From the NCBI RefSeq assembly GCF_004571075.1, contig NZ_SPQP01000011.1, positions 1 to 64,000 on the forward strand: a stretch of DNA of 64,000 bases. The letters are read 5' to 3'. Source of the stretch: Blastococcus sp. TF02A-35. Lineage in GTDB: Bacteria > Actinomycetota > Actinomycetes > Mycobacteriales > Geodermatophilaceae. A program made the position numbers and the translations under genes. The notes beneath the pieces are model-generated. The model worked only from the letters and a program-made list of their open reading frames with translations, was not told the origin of the DNA and made no database searches. How positions within the stretch are numbered: position 1 is the first letter of the stretch; every line of letters begins with the position of its first letter. Of this stretch, positions 7,418 through 13,655 are shown in pieces.

Positions 7418-8442
7418 TCGCCTGACACCATCCCTGCCATCAGCGCCATCCGGCAATGTACTGATGCACGCACCTGCTGCCAATACATACTGTTCGGCAT
7501 GCTGTCTGTGTCCTCGTGGAGCTCATCAGAGCGCGGGCCAGGATGAAAGACCAGGGTCCTCGACTTGGTCGACTCGATTTTCTCGCGAGTGACCCGGTAC
7601 TTCTCATGCGTGGCCAGTGCGTTGCCCCTCAGGGTTCTCGGGTCCGCCTCGAGCGACGGGATGCGTGCGGGAAGCATCTCGAGTGCGTCGGCTTCACACA
7701 GGACGTCTCGTACATCAGCGCAGTACTCGATCCTAACCGGGAACCGTGCCAGCTCCGTTTCGACATCTTCCGGCAGTCGTGCACCTCTCGGACCACCATT
7801 GTCACTATTGTCCGTGACACTATCCGGCGTCATGAAGAGGAGGCGCTCGACTCCCAGGCGGGCCAATATTGCGGCCAGCGAGCGCAGCACCCGTGTCCCC
7901 GGATCGCCGATCAAGGCGACCGTTCTTCCGCTCAGGCCGCGGAGCGTTCTGTCCATCAGCCACGCATCTGTAATCGCTTGCGTTGGATGCTCATTGCTCC
8001 CGTCGCCGCCATTGATTATCGGCACAGTGGAGACTTCGGCGGCCCGGGCCGCCGCGCCGGCAACGAAGTGGCGCATGACAATGATGTCCGAGTAGGCGGC
8101 CAGCACCTGTGTCGCGTCCTCAATAGACTCACCGGTGTAGTGAACCGATCTGGTGCTGGCGATGTCAGAAAAGCCCACGACGCGTCCCCCGAGGCGATGC
8201 GCAGCAGTCTCGAACCCGAGGCGAGTGCGGGTGCTCGGTTGGAAGAAGGCAACGCCAAGCACCTTTCCCGCCATGCAGTCCTGGATTGCCGCGTGTCCTG
8301 ACGGCTGTTGCACCTCGTCGATGCGGTCGAAGATGCCGACAATGTCGCCGTACTCAAGCTGCCCAACCGAAGTCAGATGCGTGAAGGAGAACGGCCTAGT
8401 CAGTCCTGAGCATGGGCTAGTTGCCGAGAGTGGCATGGTCAT
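7414..8442 (-). CDS. Aspartate carbamoyltransferase-like transcarbamoylase with altered acceptor site
   Basis: A 342-residue aspartate/ornithine transcarbamoylase-family protein. The carbamoyl-phosphate site is intact: FFQPSTRTRLGFE (STRT at 70-73), VMRH (Arg124), HPTQ (152-155) and Arg184 in GDPGTRVLRS. Residues that hold aspartate in genuine PyrB are changed: the mobile-loop lysine before GE is Thr103 (HYTGES instead of KKGET), the R-x-Q segment reads M-L-P-A-R (256-260), and HPLPR reads HPGPR (300-304). So the acceptor is probably not aspartate. The start has a strong AGGAAGG ribosome site. No other pyrimidine gene is nearby, and it is coupled by GTGA to the flavoenzyme. A resistant target copy is possible but fits the missing lysine poorly. 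Confidence 0.85.
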   Translation of the reverse strand: MTMPLSATSPCSGLTRPFSFTHLTSVGQLEYGDIVGIFDRIDEVQQPSGHAAIQDCMAGKVLGVAFFQPSTRTRLGFETAAHRLGGRVVGFSDIASTRSVHYTGESIEDATQVLAAYSDIIVMRHFVAGAAARAAEVSTVPIINGGDGSNEHPTQAITDAWLMDRTLRGLSGRTVALIGDPGTRVLRSLAAILARLGVERLLFMTPDSVTDNSDNGGPRGARLPEDVETELARFPVRIEYCADVRDVLCEADALEMLPARIPSLEADPRTLRGNALATHEKYRVTREKIESTKSRTLVFHPGPRSDELHEDTDSMPNSMYWQQVRASVHCRMALMAGMVSGE

Positions 8443-8510
8443 AGGTACCTTCCTGGCGCGATAAGGCCACGAGGATCGAACAGATCTTTCAGACCCCGCA
8501 ACAACCGTTC

Positions 8511-9803
8511 CTACACCGGGTCGGCACGGATAGACGCTGCCAGGTGCATGTGATCAATATCGAGGCGGTACGGGCTGAGGCGGCGGAGCCCGAAACCTTC
8601 ATGCAGTTGATCTAGAAGGCGACGCACGGTTGCCGCTGTCGCCGTCGACCGTTCGAATCGGAGGGCCACCACAAGGTCGACGTAGCCGCTGGGCAACACA
8701 TTGATTGTGTGACCGATCGTGATGCCGTCTGACTCCTCAGCGGCGCCCAAGACTTCTAGTGCGGGCCCAAGCCCTTCCGGCGAGAAAGGGACCATCGGGG
8801 TGACGAACGCCCACCCGAAACGGCTGTGGGTTTCCACGTCCCGGGCGGGGCATCCGAACACGGCATCGATCATCGCATCGTTTCCACGAGGATCGCCGGC
8901 ATATGAACGCACTAATGCCGCTTCGGGCACCGTCATCTCGTCTGTATCCGACGGCAGCACAAGCGCCTCACTGAATAGGCAGGCATCGCGGGCGCCCTCA
9001 AGAATCGTTCTCGTTTTTACGTCGGCCACTTCTGCGGTGCCCTCAATACAGACGTACATCGTGTAGGCCGCCGAGCGCATGCCGCCATAGACTTCGATCG
9101 CGGCCTCATTATAGATTTTTATGACACCAGCGGTGGTGCCTTGCCGCTGGTAGCGCGCGATCCAACGGACGACGCGGGGCAGGCGATCAGCATCGAAGCG
9201 GAGACGCAGACAGTACATGCGCTCAGGTACGGGGATAAGCCCTACCACCGCAGCCGTCACCACACCCAGGTTTCCTTGTGGGAAGAGCTCCAGAAGGGAC
9301 GGACCAACACCATGCCGGTAGTGAGCCGTTTGGTCACCCCTTGGCCAGAAGCCCGCGCGGCAGACGTCCCCGTCAGATAGCACGACTTCTAAGCCGAGAA
9401 CGTCGTCCGTCCGCTGCCGGCGCACGCCAACGCCGCGGTCCAAAGCATTCCCAAGAACACTGGTGTGCTGCGAAGACGCGGTCACGTTGAGCAGGAAGTC
9501 GCTGCCCGTCAGGGCCTCCGCCAACTGGCCCTGAGAGACACCGGGCTCGATAACCGCCCATCCTTGATCCAGATCGATGCGCCGCACCTTGTTCATTTTG
9601 TGGAGCCTTAGAAGGGCTTGGCCACTTTGCGCTGGGGCGTCCGTCCCGAACCCCCAGTTGAACCCGGTGCTTACCGGGTAGACGGGGACCTTGCGGGCTT
9701 CTGCGTCGCGCAGCGCGTCTCGCACGTCTTCAAGGCATTCCGGCTCGACGACGGAGACCACGCCGCGAGCGGAGAAGGCACCGGGACGGGCATCGCGTTC
9801 CAT
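8511..9803 (-). CDS. FAD-linked oxidoreductase of the VAO/PCMH type
   Basis: About 430 residues. The N-terminal half is a PCMH-type FAD-binding domain: VVEPECLEDVRDALRDAEARK, the loop YPVSTGFNWGFG, AVIEPGVSQGQLAEAL and NALDRGVGVRRQRTDD. The C-terminal half (FGWAFVTPMVPFSPEG, GYVDLVVALRF) is the alpha/beta substrate domain seen in flavin oxidases and dehydrogenases of the GlcD/vanillyl-alcohol oxidase group. I prefer the ATG at 9803, with a GGTGAG run upstream, over a GTG at 9815. I could not identify the usual covalent-flavin histidine with confidence. It lies between the exporter and transcarbamoylase genes and probably performs a two-electron oxidation in the pathway. Confidence 0.8.
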   Translation of the reverse strand: MERDARPGAFSARGVVSVVEPECLEDVRDALRDAEARKVPVYPVSTGFNWGFGTDAPAQSGQALLRLHKMNKVRRIDLDQGWAVIEPGVSQGQLAEALTGSDFLLNVTASSQHTSVLGNALDRGVGVRRQRTDDVLGLEVVLSDGDVCRAGFWPRGDQTAHYRHGVGPSLLELFPQGNLGVVTAAVVGLIPVPERMYCLRLRFDADRLPRVVRWIARYQRQGTTAGVIKIYNEAAIEVYGGMRSAAYTMYVCIEGTAEVADVKTRTILEGARDACLFSEALVLPSDTDEMTVPEAALVRSYAGDPRGNDAMIDAVFGCPARDVETHSRFGWAFVTPMVPFSPEGLGPALEVLGAAEESDGITIGHTINVLPSGYVDLVVALRFERSTATAATVRRLLDQLHEGFGLRRLSPYRLDIDHMHLAASIRADPV

Positions 9804-9884
9804 ACGTGGTCTCACCTTCGAGCGTATCTAGAGGAGTACATCCGCACAGTGGCCAGGGCCATCGACTCAGCAGGCGGTCGACAC

Positions 9885-11132
9885 CTACCTCTCCGGGAAG
9901 CTGCGGCGGGCTAGGATGACGCCGAGGCCGACCAATACCTGCCCGGTGGCGGCAACGATTAGGACAGTCCTCAGCGATGTCGCTTCTGCGAGCCACCCGC
10001 CCATTAGCGCGCCCACCAACATAGGTCCCCGGCTGATGACGCGCATGGAGGCGAATACTCGACCGATCATCGGCTTTGGAATGGCATGCTGCCGCATGGT
10101 GATGCCCAGAACCAGGTAAACCGTGATCGCCAACGACGCCACCAGTTGCGCCGTGAAGAGGAAGACGACGGGTACCCAGGGCCCTTCGGGACTCAAAGCC
10201 AGAATAAGTTCACCAGCTCCAGCGAGTGCCAGCGCCGAGGAGAGAGCGATTCTGACACCGAACCGCGTCTGAGCCCTGTTGGCGACCGAGGCGCCGACAA
10301 CGCCACCAACAGCTCCAAGGCCCAAGGCAATGCCGTAGACCGTCGGCGACACCTCTAGCGTTCGAAGAACGAACAGGACGGCTATCGAGCCCGCAGCGCC
10401 AGCGAAGAAGTTGAAGCCGCCGCTGCCGATTGCAAGGAGCCGCACCGCAGGTATACGAGTGACGCCAGCGAAGCCCTCAGCCACTTGACGCACGTAGGCC
10501 CCGGCGCCCGTGGAGGCGCGGTCGGGCACGGCCTCAGCGACCTTGATAAGGAGGAGCGTCCAGGCAGAGAAGAGATATGAAGCGACGTCCAGCAACAGCG
10601 CCAGAGGCGCGGAGACCAGTTGGAGCAGGAGCCCGCCCAGTCCAGGGCCCGCAACTTGCGAAACCGACCGCGATGCCTCAAGGCGTCCATTCGCCTTGGT
10701 TAGTGCATCGGAAGGGACCAGGGCCGGCACCCAAGCGACATAGCCGACGTCAGCGACGACCGAACACAATCCCAACGCGAGTGCGGCGAGGATTAATGTG
10801 CCGATGCCGAGCAGGTCCGCTGCCCACAAGGCAACAACCATGGCAAGCAGTGCTGCGCGTGCGAAATCTGTGGCGAGCAGGAGGCGCCGTTTTGAGCCGC
10901 GGTCGACGAGGGGGCCAGCGAATAGCGGCGCCGCAAGGTTCGGCACGATCCCAGCGGCCACCAGCAGGCTCATCTCGACCGGACTGGCGCCGAGGGTGGC
11001 TGCCGCGATAACTGGAAGCAGGAAGGTCGTGATCTCTGACCCGATGAGGGATGCACTCGCACCCGCCCAGTACCGACGAAAGTCATTGCCGAGCCCAGCG
11101 GAAGATACCGATACCACGCCGCGTCCCGTCAA
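9885..11132 (-). CDS. MFS exporter (MFS_3/enterobactin-exporter-like)
   Basis: About 415 residues with roughly 12 hydrophobic segments. The N-terminus DFRRYWAGASASLIGSEI and the cytoplasmic loop LVDRGSKRRLLLATDFARA match the MFS_3 group of exporters, which often export natural products. The first codon appears to be a TTG overlapping the nucleotidyltransferase stop (TTGA); a GTG at 11117 is the alternative. It is embedded in the operon between the nucleotidyltransferase and FAD-oxidoreductase genes, so export of, or resistance to, the cluster product is the natural reading. No ABC exporter or peptidase-fused exporter, which many peptide clusters use, is present. Confidence 0.9.
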   Translation of the reverse strand: MTGRGVVSVSSAGLGNDFRRYWAGASASLIGSEITTFLLPVIAAATLGASPVEMSLLVAAGIVPNLAAPLFAGPLVDRGSKRRLLLATDFARAALLAMVVALWAADLLGIGTLILAALALGLCSVVADVGYVAWVPALVPSDALTKANGRLEASRSVSQVAGPGLGGLLLQLVSAPLALLLDVASYLFSAWTLLLIKVAEAVPDRASTGAGAYVRQVAEGFAGVTRIPAVRLLAIGSGGFNFFAGAAGSIAVLFVLRTLEVSPTVYGIALGLGAVGGVVGASVANRAQTRFGVRIALSSALALAGAGELILALSPEGPWVPVVFLFTAQLVASLAITVYLVLGITMRQHAIPKPMIGRVFASMRVISRGPMLVGALMGGWLAEATSLRTVLIVAATGQVLVGLGVILARRSFPER

Positions 11133-11953
11133 CTCGCCACGCGGTTAGCAAGGAAGTTGTCTTGAACGCTCTGCACGATCTCCGCGGCAGTACGCAGCCG
11201 ACGCTTCGAGGTCGCCAAGACGTCGACGGGTGCGGCGGACCGGTCCAAGCCCACCTCGAGGTATCTCTCGGCGATCACCGTCTCGCCCAACGCACGTAGT
11301 TTTGCGAACCGCCACTTCGGCTTGGGATTCGTATGCCCTTTACTGGCACAAAACGCATCGACGGCGGCGCCTAGCGTCCACTGAGACGTCAGCATTGCGG
11401 TGCCGTAGTCGCCCTCAGCGATCGCTCCAACTGCGTCTTCGGACAGTCCGAAATAGTCCACCAAGAAGCGATTCGCAACCAGGCGGGCCAGCCGGTCACT
11501 AGGGACCGCCGCCTGGATCAGCTGGAAGTCCTCGGGACGTTGAATGGGCACACCGATGCGAATGCGGTGAGCCATGTCGATGAAGCTAGTGGGGACCGCG
11601 ACAGCCGCCGCCACGTCTTCGAGGTCACATGACCTAATGGCCTCGGTCACCTGCTGAACCTTCGTTCGCGACCAAGTTTCGATATCGAGGCGCGTCTTGT
11701 CGACGTACTGCAGATTCATGGAGAAGTCGCCCATGTCATAGCCCGCATTAGGCTTAGCTTGCGGCTCAGATGACGGGCGGTCGATGATGAAGACGTCCAG
11801 GTCTGAGGATTCGTTGCCGATGCCCTCTACTAAGGACCCGCTGATAAATACGGTACATGTGGGGTCGATGCCCTCGGCAGCCCGCTCCCCGATACGGACA
11901 AGGTCGTCCAGTGCCGAGTTTGAAACTGAAGCAGATCCGCGATGGTACGCCAT
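11129..11953 (-). CDS. Nucleotidyltransferase-domain protein
   Basis: A 274-residue protein with an N-terminal polymerase-beta-like nucleotidyltransferase core: FISGSLVEG followed by SSDLDVFIID (Gly39-Ser40, Asp51, Asp53), the GS...DxD metal site of antibiotic adenylyltransferases and related enzymes. The C-terminal half is helical with no clear motif. The start is decided by an AGGAAGG ribosome site six bases before the ATG at 11953; a longer in-frame ATG at 11989 overlapping the upstream stop has no such site. It could transfer a nucleotide to a small molecule or to the peptide, as activation or protection. The acceptor cannot be read from sequence. Confidence 0.75.
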   Translation of the reverse strand: MAYHRGSASVSNSALDDLVRIGERAAEGIDPTCTVFISGSLVEGIGNESSDLDVFIIDRPSSEPQAKPNAGYDMGDFSMNLQYVDKTRLDIETWSRTKVQQVTEAIRSCDLEDVAAAVAVPTSFIDMAHRIRIGVPIQRPEDFQLIQAAVPSDRLARLVANRFLVDYFGLSEDAVGAIAEGDYGTAMLTSQWTLGAAVDAFCASKGHTNPKPKWRFAKLRALGETVIAERYLEVGLDRSAAPVDVLATSKRRLRTAAEIVQSVQDNFLANRVAS

Positions 11954-11985
11954 TGATACCTTCCTACAAGTCGACTGCCGGCCCG

Positions 11986-12711
11986 TCATGCAACTGGGAC
12001 GGGCTGCCTTTTAGGGATGGAGGGTCGGAGCAGCGTCTGAACGACGTTTGGAAGGTTGTAGACGGTATGGGCTATCGCTACCGCTAGCCAACTACCGGTG
12101 AGGTACATGACCGCCGCGTAAACCGTTCCCAATACGGCGTGCACCACTACATCGCGAGCGTCCCATGTGCTTCTGGCGACCGCATGCAACACGTGTTCAC
12201 CGACGAAGAGCAGGACGCTCAGCGGAATAACCACCCAGTCGAGCAGGGGCGTAAACGCAACGAAGACGACCCAGCGGTACAAGTACTCCTGAGCAGCGCC
12301 CCCGGAGAAGAAGTAGATGAGGTCTCGGGCGCGATCCATCGAACCTAGCGGGCCGAGCATCTCAACCATTCGGGAACTGAGGCCCAGGCGGATGTTAGCC
12401 CAGCCGAAAGCCATGGCCAGGACCGTCGGTCCAATGGCTGCCAGCAAAGCGAGACCTGATACATGCAGTTCAGGAATCCCGAACGTGAGCAGCGGCGCGA
12501 AGAATACGAGACTGCGCGTCAACCGACGGATCAGGCTGCCAAAAGGAAGGCGGTCGGCCCAGGGGAGACTAGACCGCGAACTCACCGCCACGAGGCCGAA
12601 GGCAGCTATCGCGACAATCGCTGGATAACTCCGAAGGAGGACGATCGTGAGGGCGAGCGCAACGCTGACTCCCCCCGTGAGCCACGCCCGCCGGGATTGA
12701 CGACGGCTCAC
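11986..12711 (-). CDS. CPBP-family intramembrane protease homologue
   Basis: A 241-residue membrane protein with about six to eight hydrophobic segments and the CPBP (CAAX/bacteriocin-processing) motifs. Motif 1 reads AAQEYLYR where the family normally has EE-x3-R, so the first glutamate is Gln. Motif 2 is FVGEHVLHA and motif 3 is AIAHTVYNL, supplying the histidines and asparagine. Such proteins cleave peptides within or near the membrane, and some mature or give immunity to bacteriocins. It is coupled by GTGA to the PqqD-like gene and is the only protease candidate in the cluster, so leader removal or immunity is a reasonable guess. The Gln substitution leaves catalysis uncertain. Confidence 0.8.
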   Translation of the reverse strand: MSRRQSRRAWLTGGVSVALALTIVLLRSYPAIVAIAAFGLVAVSSRSSLPWADRLPFGSLIRRLTRSLVFFAPLLTFGIPELHVSGLALLAAIGPTVLAMAFGWANIRLGLSSRMVEMLGPLGSMDRARDLIYFFSGGAAQEYLYRWVVFVAFTPLLDWVVIPLSVLLFVGEHVLHAVARSTWDARDVVVHAVLGTVYAAVMYLTGSWLAVAIAHTVYNLPNVVQTLLRPSIPKRQPVPVA

Positions 12712-12959
12712 TCCACCAGGCCCATTCTCGCGAGCTGGGCAACCAGTTCGCGAGCGTCTGCCTTTGCGTCGTCAAGGCTGACGTCATACTCAGCGGCAAT
12801 GACCGTTGCAATGTCTTCAACAGTCTTAGTGCCGTCACAGTGGCGCCAGATCAGCCCCGCCACTGCGTCCAATTCGTAGGCCTCGCCGCGGCGCACAAGC
12901 AGGAGCGTATCGCCTTGTGCGCTCACACGGGCATCAAAGGCCTTTTCTGGCTTTTCCAC
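12708..12959 (-). CDS. PqqD-like RiPP recognition element protein
   Basis: An 83-residue stand-alone PqqD-family protein. The pattern is typical: LLLVRRGEAYELDAVAGLIWRHCDGTKTVEDIATVIAAEY, followed by the C-terminal helix VAQLARMGLVE. This is a winged helix-turn-helix that binds leader peptides and delivers them to modifying enzymes. It begins at a GTG with a GGAG ribosome site. It lies 75 bases downstream of the 21-residue peptide gene, with a strong hairpin between, and is coupled to the CPBP gene. Its presence is the main reason to call the cluster peptide-linked. Lasso-peptide systems use the same domain, but no lasso cyclase or B2 protease occurs in this window. Confidence 0.9.
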   Translation of the reverse strand: MEKPEKAFDARVSAQGDTLLLVRRGEAYELDAVAGLIWRHCDGTKTVEDIATVIAAEYDVSLDDAKADARELVAQLARMGLVE

Positions 12960-12995
12960 TTCTTTCTCCAGTCGCTATCAAACTTCAACGATGCA

Positions 12996-13029
12996 CGGGC
13001 GGGGGCGGATTAGCACCCGCCCCCACCCG
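12996..13029 (-). terminator. GC-rich attenuator-like hairpin after the precursor gene
   Basis: A 13-bp stem with one G-U pair and an 8-base loop (arms 12996-13008 and 13017-13029) lies just after the stop of the 21-residue peptide gene and before the PqqD gene. There is no T-tract, so it is likely a partial terminator or 3' stabiliser that leaves the peptide message more abundant than the enzyme messages. This is a common arrangement in peptide-precursor operons. Confidence 0.7.
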
Positions 13030-13034
13030 CACCA

Positions 13035-13100
13035 TCAGGCCACGTTCATGGCCTTACCGATGCTCACCTTGCGAACGGTGGGCTTCTTGTACTCCTTCAT
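13035..13100 (-). CDS. Putative 21-residue RiPP precursor peptide
   Basis: A short ORF: ATG at 13100, TGA at 13035-13037, preceded by a strong GAGAGGGGG ribosome site. The peptide begins MKEYKKPTVRK and ends KAMNVA. Residues Tyr4-x-x-Pro7, then Val9, Val12 and Gly15, match the YxxP leader motif that PqqD-type recognition elements bind in lasso precursors. Only about six residues follow Gly15, with no Cys, Ser or Thr among them and one Asn, so a conventional lanthipeptide or thiazole core is excluded. It is the first gene after the promoter and is separated from pqqD by a hairpin. It could be a true precursor with a tiny core, or a scaffold peptide on which a small molecule is built. Assignment rests on context and motif. 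Confidence 0.75.
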   Translation of the reverse strand: MKEYKKPTVRKVSIGKAMNVA

Positions 13101-13165
13101 GGTTTTCCCCCTCTCAACATGTAGGGCTTGTGCGGCTCGTCGGCCGCGGAACGCCGACACCTAGG

Positions 13166-13188
13166 GACCGCCGGGCGAACCGGCGGTC
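13166..13188 (-). promoter_or_regulatory. Leader hairpin between promoter and precursor gene
   Basis: A perfect 9-bp inverted repeat (GACCGCCGG / CCGGCGGTC, 5-base loop) lies in the roughly 100-base untranslated leader expected from the promoter at 13206-13235. It could stabilise the RNA or bind a regulator. There is no T-tract, so it is not an obvious terminator. Confidence 0.5.
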
Positions 13189-13205
13189 GAAGTGTTGGCG
13201 GTTAC

Positions 13206-13235
13206 GTTCTATCCCCTTACCGGATCGAGGGTCAA
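13206..13235 (-). promoter_or_regulatory. Sigma70-type promoter of the peptide cluster
   Basis: On the minus strand TTGACC (13230-13235) is followed after 18 bases by TAGAAC (13206-13211), close to the vegetative -35/-10 consensus. Transcription would start near 13200, about 100 bases before the peptide ATG. It is the only strong promoter-like sequence I find ahead of the operon. Confidence 0.6.
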
Positions 13236-13298
13236 GCACGTCGACGCGGAAGTTGGAGCGGTTGCCATAGGTTCTGCGCAGAGCCCTATCAAGCGCGA

Positions 13299-13326
13299 CT
13301 TGCCGTAGTTCGACGGCAAGTTTTTT
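13299..13326 (+). terminator. Orphan intrinsic terminator, plus-strand sense
   Basis: CTTGCCGT, a 6-base loop, then ACGGCAAG followed by six T residues: a textbook Rho-independent terminator for plus-strand transcription. I see no plus-strand gene ending here, so it may be left from a lost gene or may block antisense reading from the cluster promoter region toward dnaX. Confidence 0.7.
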
Positions 13327-13655
13327 CTGTCGCTCTCTGGTGGACGAGAGGCAGGTGTGTTAAGTAGCGGTCCGCCCAGGATTCGCTTATGGTCGCGTAC
13401 CAGTGCTCAGGGCGCTACGCAAGTCGACAGCAGCGAATCGATGGCGGGGCCTCCATGTCTAGGCTGCATCATCTAGGGCGAGGGCGTGCCTGGAGCACTA
13501 TCCAGCCACGAGGATCCCCTAGCTTGAGCCAGGGCTGCCTTCCGAGAGCACGAGGCGGCTCCTAATCGGCGACGCCTCGTCGACTGCGCAATGCGCTGGT
13601 TCGCTTAACCCGCCTCGACGAGTGGGACCTTACTGCGGGGCCCACCGCCAATCGA
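13327..13655. other. Intergenic region between terminator and dnaX 3' end
   Basis: I see no gene. A weak 8-bp inverted repeat (13550-13557 with 13573-13580, 15-base loop) lies downstream of the dnaX stop and could be a poor terminator for it. Confidence 0.4.

Noticed and set aside
11954-11989. Longer start for the nucleotidyltransferase at 11989, overlapping the CPBP stop
   Set aside because: No ribosome site precedes it, while the ATG at 11953 has a strong AGGAAGG site at ideal spacing.
12708-13100. Lasso peptide cluster
   Set aside because: YxxP leader and PqqD protein are present, but there is no asparagine-synthetase-like cyclase or transglutaminase-like protease in the window, and the core is too short for a lasso ring and tail.
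13550-13580. Terminator for dnaX
   Set aside because: Only an 8-bp stem with a 15-base loop and no T-tract; too weak to call.
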